From: 2-12-FULL-35-23 sp965196985 | GTDB lineage: Bacteria; Pseudomonadota; Gammaproteobacteria; UBA12402 | Length of the DNA: 64,000 nt | Reading direction: 5' to 3' | Assembly: GCA_965196985.1 (NCBI GenBank) | Contig: CBDALO010000260.1 | Coordinates: 1-64,000 of the forward strand | Shown: piece by piece, positions 52,672-61,845 of the stretch | Numbering within the stretch: position 1 is the first letter of the stretch | How the letters are laid out: every line of letters starts with the position of its first letter | Notes under the pieces: model-generated | The model's input: the letters and a program-made list of their open reading frames with translations, nothing else | Database searches by the model: none | Told to the model about the DNA's origin: nothing | Program-made: the position numbers and the translations under genes

Positions 52672-55356
52672 TTAGAAAGGGCAAAGTTGGGTCAATTTAA
52701 ATTTTGGTTGTGTGTTAGGCTGCCTAGTAATGGATTGGTCAACAGGTTGTGGCTTAAACATGCCGCTTTTACTTGGTTTTGGTTGTACAATGGTGTTGTG
52801 TAAATGAGTGTCACTTAGTTTAGATGAGTGTGTTAAGCCGGTTATTGCTTGGCTTGTTGCTCTAATTAATAGAGCCTCTTCAATTGATTTCTTCTCTTGA
52901 GAGGTTGATTTTATGTCTTCTTCTTGGTGATCTAATTGGTTTGTTTTTTCTTTAAATTCGGTAACAGCTTGCTTCATTTCCTCTGAAATAACTTGCTGGT
53001 AGTCTAAATCAGATTTAAGTTCCATTTTAAATTTAGATTGAAATCCAAATAATCTTTTAAAGAAATTACTGGATTTTAATGTTTTTATTTGATCAAAAAG
53101 GTACTGATCCATTTCGCAGATCGCCCCAAGTGTTGTAAATATAGTATTGGGTTGGATTTTCTTCCAGTCTTCAAAAGTTAAGCTCTTAGCATCAATATCA
53201 CACAATGACTTATCAGTGATAGAAATACCTTTTAATTTTTTAGCTAAGGCTTTATACATACAAATCATTTCTAGTTTACGTTTATTAATTGAAGAAAGTG
53301 CTTTGTAGGTAGTATGCTGAGCTAACATAGCTGTTAGCTTAGCGAAGTTATCATCTATTTTTAAATTTTCATTAAATATGAAGCTTTCAGCAAGGTTGCT
53401 CAAATGATTTTTTTTATCACCCAAAAGCAATAAACCTTTTTTTGCTCTTTCTGTTAGAGAGGAAGCTAATCGATCTACGTGATTTTTATATCCACCATGC
53501 TGCCTTCTCGCTTCTTGAGTATCATCTATAGAAGGAAATGATGGATCCAGGAAAGGCATAGTACGAGCTGTTGCTTTTTCATCGGAAAATAACTTAATGA
53601 GTGACTCTGTTCTATTGGTTTCTATATTGTTTAATTCTAATTCTAGATTAGTTTTCAACTGGGTGGTGTTTTCCTGAAAATACTCCCGTTTAGTTTTTAG
53701 TGTCTTAGCAGATTCTTCTAAATGATGACTATTAGGTAGTTTTTTTAGTTTTTTTGAAATAGCCTCTATTGCTGATTGATATTGCATTACCTCCCCTACT
53801 TTAAGATCAGTAGTTTCTCCTTGGTTCGGTTTGGTAATTGCTACTAGCTCACTTTGTAAGGCAGTTAAACTTTGTTTTACTTTTATTATGTGATCATTTA
53901 ATTCAGTTAGTTCTGATGGTTTCTTGTGCTTTAGTGGTGTTTGTTGTACCTCATTTAATCTGCTCTCTAATAAATCAACCTTTTCTAAACGCTGTTTAAT
54001 ATCATTAGCTAACTCTTGTTGTTGGTTAATAGCTTGTTTCAAGCGTTGCTTTTCTAGCTGTTGCTTTGAGGTATGCAACTCTTTTGCTCTGAGGTTATCT
54101 TCTCTGATTTGATCTAAAGCACTTTCTAGCTCATGTGGCACTTTTAGTATTGGTTGTCCTTGCAGGGTGAGTGTTTTAGCGGCAGGATCAATAGAAAAAG
54201 TGGCTAATAAACTCATATTATCTGGTAGTTCTTCACCATCACTGTTGGAAATTTCAGCAGTCCACTCTTCTTGATAGGTGATATTACCCTGCGGGCCTAC
54301 AGTAAAATGGTATTTAGACTCTAATATGTTGCTAACATTATAACTAGAATCGTTCTTGGTTAAGTATCTTCTTAAACTTGATAGCCCTATACCTTGAATT
54401 TGACCTGGCCCACAGTGGTATAGCAATAGCTCTATACTAGTATTTGGTATCCCTAGTTCCTCTAGTTTCTTGGTAAGAGATTCTTGGTCATCATGATCGT
54501 TTAGATCTAGTTGACCGCGAGGGCCGTTAATTAAAACCGCGTTTCCTCTTTTCCAGTCATTAAAAGTGGGCTTACCTACTTTAACAAGGTTATTTTGTTG
54601 ATTGATTATTTCTGGTTCTAACCATTCAGTGCTAGAATATACTGGTTGGTATAATTCCTTTGAGAGTAAAACATCTTCGCCTGTTTCAGCATCGCCTAAC
54701 TCCAGAGTGTCATCCGTGCTGAGAGAAAGACTGTCATCATCACTGATATGACTATCCGTTGCACTGGGGTAGCCACTGCTATCATTACTCTCAACACTAA
54801 TAGTTCGGCTTAATGTTTTTTGTTGGTTAGTTTCATTTGGTAAAGCTGTATTTAAAGCTGATTCAATTTTACTGACCTCATGGCTAGGGAGGTGTGCGCT
54901 CACTCCTTTTCTGATAAAATCAATAAATTGTTTAAATGATGATTCTTCTGTAAAAAGACCTTCATGGTTATTAAGGAAAATAAGGAATTCGTGCCAGAAA
55001 TTATTATTTTCACGAGTTGGTTGATATTGCTGCACAGCAGTAGATAGAAATTGAGTAAGCCAAGGTTGTGGTGTAGCCATTTCAGCTGATAAACCATCAC
55101 TCATTTTTTCTGATAATGCAACTAACCTAGGTTTTTTTCTGGCCGTTGAAAGACCAGAATGAACAGCGCGTAGAAATTTTGTTAGTAAGTCTAAAGTGGC
55201 ATCTTCACTCATACTCCATTGAGTATTTTGCTGAGAGTTTAATGCTTCCAGTATATTAAGGGCTACTTGAGCCTGTGCTTTTCTATTAAGGTGCTTGCTG
55301 CTACGTATATAATGATTAAGTTCATTTATATAGTTTTGAATTAATTGACTCGGCAT
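52672..55356 (-). CDS. Large coiled-coil protein, candidate secreted effector
   Basis: The product has 894 residues and starts MPSQLIQNYINELNHYIRSS. There is no signal peptide or membrane segment. Residues of about 195-225 are Ser/Asp-rich (SSGYPSATDSHISDDDSLSL). About 270-390 is a compact region (INGPRGQLDLNDHDD, LLYHCGPGQIQGIGL). About 415-610 is a long coiled coil, and a helical C-terminal part follows. The last residues TQLCPF come from the IS1634 end; the relic at 49580-49675 suggests the original ended KFKLS. I recognise no enzymatic domain. Size, composition and the ankyrin neighbour are typical of Dot/Icm-type effectors of intracellular Legionellales, which is inference. Confidence 0.65.
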   Translation of the reverse strand: MPSQLIQNYINELNHYIRSSKHLNRKAQAQVALNILEALNSQQNTQWSMSEDATLDLLTKFLRAVHSGLSTARKKPRLVALSEKMSDGLSAEMATPQPWLTQFLSTAVQQYQPTRENNNFWHEFLIFLNNHEGLFTEESSFKQFIDFIRKGVSAHLPSHEVSKIESALNTALPNETNQQKTLSRTISVESNDSSGYPSATDSHISDDDSLSLSTDDTLELGDAETGEDVLLSKELYQPVYSSTEWLEPEIINQQNNLVKVGKPTFNDWKRGNAVLINGPRGQLDLNDHDDQESLTKKLEELGIPNTSIELLLYHCGPGQIQGIGLSSLRRYLTKNDSSYNVSNILESKYHFTVGPQGNITYQEEWTAEISNSDGEELPDNMSLLATFSIDPAAKTLTLQGQPILKVPHELESALDQIREDNLRAKELHTSKQQLEKQRLKQAINQQQELANDIKQRLEKVDLLESRLNEVQQTPLKHKKPSELTELNDHIIKVKQSLTALQSELVAITKPNQGETTDLKVGEVMQYQSAIEAISKKLKKLPNSHHLEESAKTLKTKREYFQENTTQLKTNLELELNNIETNRTESLIKLFSDEKATARTMPFLDPSFPSIDDTQEARRQHGGYKNHVDRLASSLTERAKKGLLLLGDKKNHLSNLAESFIFNENLKIDDNFAKLTAMLAQHTTYKALSSINKRKLEMICMYKALAKKLKGISITDKSLCDIDAKSLTFEDWKKIQPNTIFTTLGAICEMDQYLFDQIKTLKSSNFFKRLFGFQSKFKMELKSDLDYQQVISEEMKQAVTEFKEKTNQLDHQEEDIKSTSQEKKSIEEALLIRATSQAITGLTHSSKLSDTHLHNTIVQPKPSKSGMFKPQPVDQSITRQPNTQPKFKLTQLCPF

Positions 55357-55543
55357 AACAAACCCCTTAATTAACTAAACATTACAACTCTAGCTTATTA
55401 CCTAAACACCCATTAATACCTTTAGGGTAAAAGAAATTAGGTGGGGAATATTTAAACTACTTGACTTATTTTTTATAAATTAAAAAGATTTTTACAATGC
55501 CACTTGTTTTACCAGCAGCATACCAAGAAAAAAATACCTTAAA

Positions 55544-55653
55544 CCCGTGATAACCACAAATTATCACGGGTTTGAGTCTCGCTAGCAACAGGATTTAAAT
55601 AATAAATGACCATTGCGATGAAAATACTACTGGTTATACGACTCAGTTTTTAC
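55544..55653 (-). repeat. 110-bp inverted repeat, right arm
   Basis: This is the inverse of 46985-47094 with two mismatches. Here it directly precedes the permease start at 55665 and carries the same CCCGTGATAA hairpin, so it may contain the permease promoter. Confidence 0.88.
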
Positions 55654-55664
55654 TAAGCTTACCT

Positions 55665-56358
55665 ATGCTTAAAGGAACCAGTCGAGTCAATAAAAAAATT
55701 ATCGGTGTAACGTCAGCGACCGCGCTAGGTATTTCGTCTATTATCGGGAGCGGATGGTTGTTTGCGCCCTATCGAGCAGCAGCGGTTGCAGGGCCAGCAG
55801 CGATTCTCTCTTGGGTAATTGGTGCAACCATTGTGATTTTGCTGGGCTTATGTTTTGCTGAAATTGCAGCACTCTACCCAAGTCGTGGTTTATCAGCGAT
55901 TATTCCTACGCTCTCACACAATATTTATTTTGCTTTCCCGTTTGCTATTGCAAACTGGCTTGGGATTGTGGCAGTTATCGCTTTAGAGGCTGATGCGACC
56001 ATTGAGTATCTCATTAACCTGTTTCCACACCTTCGACCCCCGCTCTTTATTCATCATGAGCTCACCTTATTCGGTGACAGCTTTTCCATTGTGCTGGTGA
56101 TTTTGTTTAGCTTGCTGAATTTCTGGGGCGCTAAAACCTTAGTGAAAACCAATAATATTTTTGCAGTGATCAAGGTCATTGTGCCTGTGTTTATCGGGAT
56201 AGCTATTTTAGTCACCGCTTTTCACGCGAAGAATTTTATCACGTATCGACACAGTTTTATGCCCTATGGAGTCAGCTCCATTTTAACAGCAATTCTCAGC
56301 ACAGGTATTGTTGTGGCGTTTAATGGATTTCAAACAGTCATTTCCTTTGCGAACGAAA
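55665..56358 (+). pseudogene. APC-family amino acid permease, N-terminal half
   Basis: MLKGTSRVNKKIIGVTSATA then LGISSIIGSGWLFAPYRAAA is the TM1 signature of APC-superfamily amino acid transporters (G-S/I-G-W at the unwound helix). About six membrane segments remain (to about residue 230; ILSTGIVVAFNGFQTVISFA). The IS66 unit cuts it at 56359. A full-length member has about 450-500 residues, so it cannot transport. Confidence 0.82.
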
Positions 56359-56560
56359 TGTGAGCTTGCGGCAAGCATGTGTGCATTAGGTCAGCTAGTT
56401 ACTTTATCCTAAAGGACCGATAGTAAAACTATTTAGAAAGGTCCTATTATGTTTGGCAAAACATTCGATAAAAAAGTCGTTACACCCAAGTCAGCAACAC
56501 CTTCAACACTAGATAATATTGCTCAATCGCTCAAGTCAGGCCGGCTTCGCCGGCAACTTT

Positions 56561-56697
56561 CTAAGCCTCTAAGAGTTTAGTCTTTACAAAGCCACGAGTA
56601 TTATTAAGTCTCAAACTAGTCAAACCTGCCCATGGAATAATAACGAATAAAAATAACACACCTGCTATAGAAATTGCTTCAGGTAGCTGAGCAATAA
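56561..56697 (-). pseudogene. 3' fragment of a membrane protein gene inside the IS91 unit
   Basis: The minus-strand frame reads VIAQLPEAISIAGVLFLFVI then IPWAGLTSLRLNNTRGFVKT to KLLEA and a stop, with a clear hydrophobic segment. A hairpin ggccggcttcgccggc lies just past the stop. It looks like the end of a transporter gene captured by one-ended transposition. The family is not identifiable. Confidence 0.45.
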
Positions 56698-56737
56698 CTC
56701 ACCTACTATACGCGCTTCTCATTTTACTCTAAGAATA

Positions 56738-57931
56738 ATGAAACGCTTTAGTATCAAACAAATCTTGGTAACCAATCAGAACTGGTGGAACTTTCACACC
56801 AAGTACAAAGATAAAATCAGAGAAGCTATTGTCATTGGCATTGTTAAGCTGCTTAGCTGCAAACATCCTATGCGTGGCCATAAAGAGTATCATTGCAGTA
56901 ATCCAAACTGTTCACACGTCAAATACATCCGCCGTACCTGCAAAGCTAAAAGCTGTTCATCGTGTGGTAAAAAAGCCACAGAAGTATGGATACAACAACA
57001 GATGGCAATCTTACCCAACACTGCATGGCAACACATCACATTCACCATGCCCTCTACTCTTTGGGACTGCTTTTGGACAAACAGAGAGCTTCTTAATTTA
57101 CTCCCACCATTAGCAGCAAAGGTGTTACTCAAGCTTGCTAAAAACAAGAGGGTTAAACCCGGTGTATTTATCGCGCTTCACACCTTTGGCAGAGATCTAA
57201 AGCGCAATGTGCATCTTCATGCGTCAATCACTCTGGGTGGTATCAACAAAGAGTTAACACAATGGAAAAGCCTCTACTTCCATCAACCTACACTAATGTC
57301 CATGTGGCATTATGAGGTCATTAACCTTTTTAGAAACCACCACCAGGACAAAGGGCTTATTCTGCCAAATCAGTTAGCCTCTACACTGAACCACACTTTC
57401 AACTTTAATCAACTGCTTGATCAGCTTTACCAAAAACGATGGGTAGTACATTGCGCAAAGCCCTCAAAGAATCACAAACAAAACGTTAAATACTTAGGTC
57501 GATACACCAAACGTCCTCCTATTGCTGAGTCAAAAATTAAAAACTTTGATGGGAGCAGCCTCAGTTTTAATTATCTTGATCACGTCTCTAAAACCTACAA
57601 GCAATTTAAATTAACCGCGGAAGAGTTTATTGCTCGATTTATTCAACACATTCCTGATGTTGGCTTTCGTATGGTGCGTTATTATGGGTTTCTTGCTAAC
57701 CGGGTGCGAGGTGAGATGCTACCCAAAGTCAGACTCCTATTGGGTGAAACTGATCCAAACACACCCCAGGTCAATTACCGCACCTTAATGCAAAATAATT
57801 TTAACATTGACCCCTATGAATGTGTTCTATGCGGTAGCCAAATGTTTTTAGCTAACTGCTGGTATAGACAACCTAACCGTTACAAATTGCTATCAAAGCA
57901 TCGTGAACTCGCCTTACTGAAAAAAATCTAA
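56738..57931 (+). CDS. IS91-family transposase
   Basis: The product has 397 residues. An N-terminal zinc-binding region (KHPMRGHKEYHCSNPNCSHV, CKAKSCSSCGKK) is followed by QHITFTMPSTLW, the HUH-type KRNVHLHASITLGG and YLGRYTKRPPIAESKI, which holds the likely catalytic tyrosine. These are IS91/IS801 hallmarks. Such enzymes move DNA by rolling-circle replication and may carry neighbouring genes. Confidence 0.9.
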   Translation: MKRFSIKQILVTNQNWWNFHTKYKDKIREAIVIGIVKLLSCKHPMRGHKEYHCSNPNCSHVKYIRRTCKAKSCSSCGKKATEVWIQQQMAILPNTAWQHITFTMPSTLWDCFWTNRELLNLLPPLAAKVLLKLAKNKRVKPGVFIALHTFGRDLKRNVHLHASITLGGINKELTQWKSLYFHQPTLMSMWHYEVINLFRNHHQDKGLILPNQLASTLNHTFNFNQLLDQLYQKRWVVHCAKPSKNHKQNVKYLGRYTKRPPIAESKIKNFDGSSLSFNYLDHVSKTYKQFKLTAEEFIARFIQHIPDVGFRMVRYYGFLANRVRGEMLPKVRLLLGETDPNTPQVNYRTLMQNNFNIDPYECVLCGSQMFLANCWYRQPNRYKLLSKHRELALLKKI

Positions 57932-58208
57932 TAACTTCCTAGGGGGGGGTAGTCCGTCCAAAACAACAAATAACAGCTAGTTTTGGCTATTGTTTGTCAT
58001 AACTAACCCTGCCCCACCACTAAATCGATTTTATAAAAAATACCTGTGCTAAAATTACTCATTTTAATTGGTGGTATTTTTACCAATTGACACATTGAAA
58101 TTCCTTAATATCAAGTCATGGCGTTCATCATCAAAAGAGCCATGGGAGATTCCAGAAGACCTTTGGGTGAAAATTATTGCGCTCTATCCTGCTTATATAA
58201 AAAAGGAC

Positions 58209-59595
58209 GGGTGCTGCCTTTATATAATGTAGAAAATATAGCATAATATACACTTTAACTTGATTACGGATGGTGTTTGGATGTTAGCTAGAATTCTCTC
58301 TGATGAAAATAATGAATTAACTATTGAGCTCAAGCTTCCACTAAAAGGATCCATGCTTGAATGTGAGGATGCAATTCTTGACGGCCTTAATGAGGTTGGA
58401 ACATTAGCCACTGAAAAAGCTTTAAGTAAGTTTGATGCAGATGGCTCTCCTATCCATGTTGGAAAAATAAAGCTAACAGCACGAAGTAGAGATGAAGCAA
58501 ATTACCAAACGCCTTATGGAGTTGCTCGAGTTAAGCGTTATGTTTATCAAACCTCTAAAGGCGGGAAGGTCTTTTGTCCTTTAGAAGATAAGGCTAGAAT
58601 TATCCAAGGATCAACACCGCGATTTGCAAAAATAATCTCACATAAATACTCAAACTTACCTGCTCCTAGTGTTATTGATGATCTCAAGGTCAATCATAAC
58701 CGTAAAATCTCACATTCATACTTGCAACGGGCAACTGATTTTGTTGGCGGTATTGCACAAGCCAAAGAGGCTGAGTGGGAATATGAAGAGCCAAAGCTTG
58801 ATGCAGGCATTGAGATGCTAAGTATTAGCTTAGATGGTGCATATGTTCTCACCGTTGATGATGGTTATAGAGAGAGCATGGTTGGAACTATTTCCATGTA
58901 TGATAAGCATGGTGCACGCCTGCACACAACCTACGTTGCAGCATCACCAGAATATGGAAAAGATGAATTCTTTAATAGGCTTGAAAAGGAAATAAAGCTG
59001 AAAAAGAAATATTACCCTGATGCTAAAACAATTGGCGTTGCTGATGGAGCAAAAAATAATTGGCCATTTCTAAAAAAACATACTGATACGCAAATTTTAG
59101 ATTTTTGGCATGCAACTGAATATCTCGGCGAAGCATCAAAGGCAGTATTTACCAAAAAATCTGAAAGAGATGAGCGTGATGTTTGGCTCGAAGAGAGATG
59201 TCATGACTTAAAGCACAAGAAAGGTGCGGCAGGTAGAATACTTGCTGAGCTTAAAGAGCATCTAAATAAAAAACTGAATAAATCGCTTAGAGAAAAGCTA
59301 GAAGGAACAATTACGTATTTTGAAAATAATATTAAAGAAAAGCGAATGTCGTATCATAATTTGATTAAGCAGAATGCACCAATTGGCTCTGGCGTCACTG
59401 AAGCAGCATGTAAAACAATTGTTAAACAAAGATTAGGCGGATCAGGAATGCGCTGGAAAGACAAGGGAATGAAAATCGTTTTATGCTTGAGAACACTAGT
59501 AAAGACTAAAGGCAGATGGGATCAGTTTTGGGAGAAGGTCAATGATTTTGGCGTGCCAGCAGTAATATAGCCTACATTATATAGAGGCAGCACCC
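58209..59595 (+). mobile_element. ISKra4-family insertion sequence, copy 2
   Basis: The element is 1387 bp with an 8-bp duplication AAAAGGAC at 58201-58208 and 59596-59603. It is inserted in tnpA at a different site from copy 1, so the two insertions are independent. Confidence 0.92.
58260..59570 (+). CDS. ISKra4-family transposase
   Basis: The product has up to 436 residues. The frame begins at TTG 58260 (MITDGVWMLARILSDENN), where copy 1 has ATG; ATG 58281 is the first standard start. The catalytic blocks are the same as in copy 1, with scattered substitutions (KVFCPL, DAGIEML, WLEERCHD). Confidence 0.9.
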   Translation: MITDGVWMLARILSDENNELTIELKLPLKGSMLECEDAILDGLNEVGTLATEKALSKFDADGSPIHVGKIKLTARSRDEANYQTPYGVARVKRYVYQTSKGGKVFCPLEDKARIIQGSTPRFAKIISHKYSNLPAPSVIDDLKVNHNRKISHSYLQRATDFVGGIAQAKEAEWEYEEPKLDAGIEMLSISLDGAYVLTVDDGYRESMVGTISMYDKHGARLHTTYVAASPEYGKDEFFNRLEKEIKLKKKYYPDAKTIGVADGAKNNWPFLKKHTDTQILDFWHATEYLGEASKAVFTKKSERDERDVWLEERCHDLKHKKGAAGRILAELKEHLNKKLNKSLREKLEGTITYFENNIKEKRMSYHNLIKQNAPIGSGVTEAACKTIVKQRLGGSGMRWKDKGMKIVLCLRTLVKTKGRWDQFWEKVNDFGVPAVI

Positions 59596-59867
59596 AAAAG
59601 GACATTACTGAACGATTATCAATCAGCTCTAAACGGCTCAACAAAAAAATTAATGAAAAAGAATTATTAGCCAGCAGTACATCAGTTGCCAATTCTGATG
59701 ATGACCAAGCCGATGAATGTTTTGTTGAAGCCACTATTCAGGATTCAGTTGTGCTTTCACAGCAACTGATTAGCATTACAAGAACTGATGGCGTCGTGTT
59801 ACAACTGCCTAAGCCGGAGTATGCTGAAACCATTAATCTGATTCTTACTTTTTGCAAGGGGTAGTGT

Positions 59868-60284
59868 ATGCTGCAATTCACGCCTCAAATGAGGCTATTG
59901 TTATCAGTCAGACCTGCTGATTTTAGAAAGGGTATTGATGCTTTAGTTGCGCTTTGCCAGCAACGGCTGGGTGAGGATCCATTCTCTGGTACGGTCTTTG
60001 CTTTTACGAATAGCCGCCGTACCTCAGTGAAACTTCTAGTTTATGATGGCAATGGATTCTGGCTTTGTCTAAAGCGTTTTTCGCAAGGAAAGTTACAATG
60101 GTGGCCAAACTCCCACTCAGCCACGTACCATATCGATAGCACGCAGCTAATGATTCTGCTTAACCAAGGTAACCCTATCACTAGTCATCTCGGTGAGCCA
60201 TGGAGAAGGCTCGCTAGTCAACCTCCTGTAATAAGTCAAGCGGCCTCTTCATCGACCAAACCTCCTTTATCTTCAATCTGGTAA
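59868..60284 (+). CDS. tnpB: IS66 TnpB (Orf2) protein
   Basis: The product has 138 residues and I see no difference from copy 1. Its last 49 bases overlap, on the other strand, the end of tnpC (60236). The C-terminal tail SSTKPPLSSIW is thus antisense tnpC sequence. Confidence 0.9.
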   Translation: MLQFTPQMRLLLSVRPADFRKGIDALVALCQQRLGEDPFSGTVFAFTNSRRTSVKLLVYDGNGFWLCLKRFSQGKLQWWPNSHSATYHIDSTQLMILLNQGNPITSHLGEPWRRLASQPPVISQAASSSTKPPLSSIW

Positions 60285-61845
60285 TTCCATGGCAACCATA
60301 AGGAGGGATCCTTAAAAACACTTGATTTATTTTCCTGCAAGGCAACTAAGTAATCGAGTGGGTTTTCCCCGCACAATTGAGCTGTAACAATAAGAGATAA
60401 TAAGATGCTACCGATGTTAGCGCCATGCTGAGTTTTATAAAACATTGCAGCTTTTCTAATGCGAATAGGAATCTTTAGTATCGCCTCGACAATGTTGTTA
60501 TCTAGTGGCGCTCCTGGTGTCGTTAAGAATCGCCGAAGCTTTTTCCAGTGCTTTAACATATACTTCATCGCCTTACCAAGGTGACTATTTGGTTCTACCA
60601 CTTTGTTAGATAATTGCTTATTGAGCCAACCATGCAGTTTAAGCATCAATGGTTTGCTATGCTTTCGATGATAAAGTAAGCGTTGATGTGGGTCCATTTG
60701 CTTTGTTTGCTCATCATTTCGATAAACCTCCCCCAGGATTTGCATAACGTGCAAACAAGGCTCAGGATAATATTCAAGTAAATCACGAAACTTTCTAAAA
60801 CCATGAGCTAAGCAATTGCAGATGATAGTTTGTAACTCTTTCGGCATGTTGGCTGCTAACGCATCACACATTTGAATCACCTTCTTTTTTTCAGCCACCC
60901 TGTTTGCTAATAGTTGTGATAAGTTTTCGCCGCCGTGATGCTCGCCTGCATAAAATAGAGCAACCTGGTGAGCACCAATAGTCTTGCTTAAAATGACTGT
61001 TGTATACATCCCTTTTCTTGGTTTATTAAGGTTCGCCTTGTTATCAGATAGTATCGAAAGTATCTTTGCGAATGTGTCATCATGCTGAATAATATCACCG
61101 TTCGCGCCATACTGTTCTAAAACATCAAACACACGATAGCCGATATCAGCCACCTACTCACAAAGCTCGAACTGTGTACTTGAGGGTAACGGAAAGCCTA
61201 GTAACTCTTGGAACTTTTCTTGACGGTAAAAAGGCACGCCAATGTAATACTTTTGCAAGCACAGCTTTGCTTTAAACTTAGCGTCATACTTTGGTTGCTT
61301 CCTAACATCCGTGGGTAACTGGGCAGTGATAATAAGCCCACACAAGGCGCAGCGAAGCTTTTCCAAATGATACCGTGTTGCCGTGCCTAATGAGTTGCCA
61401 GTTATACGAATAACTACACCGGCTTTTTTAACCTTATACAGTTTCCCACCACATCCTCCAGGACAGGCATCGCCACATGCATGGTCAGCAACATGGCAAT
61501 AAACATCAGTGGCATTCCGGTAATCCTGATTACCTCGCCTGCCATGACCGGATTTCCCTTTCTTATCTGATTGACTATCACCTTTTTTATTGCCTGATGT
61601 ATTATCGTCAGAGTTATTGCCAACACCCTCAATATTACTTTCAGATTCTTGGCCCTTATTCTCCTGATTCTTCTTGGGTGACTGATTACTGTCAGCTCCA
61701 AAAATAAGTTCACGTAATTGTTTAATTGTAATTTTCTGCTGTTGAAGCACCTCGGGCAACCAAAGAGCAAGGTCCAAACAACCACCTGCAAGCTCCTTAT
61801 CCTCATCACCAAGATTGGACTGATTCAAGCGAGCACGAAATTCTG

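Larger units (their letters stand above)
49676..52691 (+). mobile_element. IS1634-family insertion sequence, copy 3, with nested IS5
   Basis: The ends are the same as in the other copies. IS5 lies inside at 51642-52601, so the element is split near its 3' end. The flanking tetranucleotides are TTAA and TCAA, not exact duplicates, and the two flanks are homologous gene ends. Confidence 0.88.
56539..58111 (+). mobile_element. IS91-type element, intact copy
   Basis: The right end at 58111 is followed by CAAG, as in copy 1. The left limit is uncertain, since CAAGTCA occurs on both sides (56532-56538 and 58112-58118). The left 160 bases include a gene fragment unrelated to transposition (56561-56697). 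Confidence 0.65.
56449..59864 (+). pseudogene. tnpA: IS66 TnpA, interrupted by IS91 and ISKra4
   Basis: The parts are MFGKTFDKKVVTPKSATPST to about 56538, SWRSSSKEPWEIPEDLWVKI (58112-58208) and KDITERLSISSKRLNKKINE to FCKG (59596-59864). Removing both insertions restores the sequence of copy 1. Confidence 0.75.
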
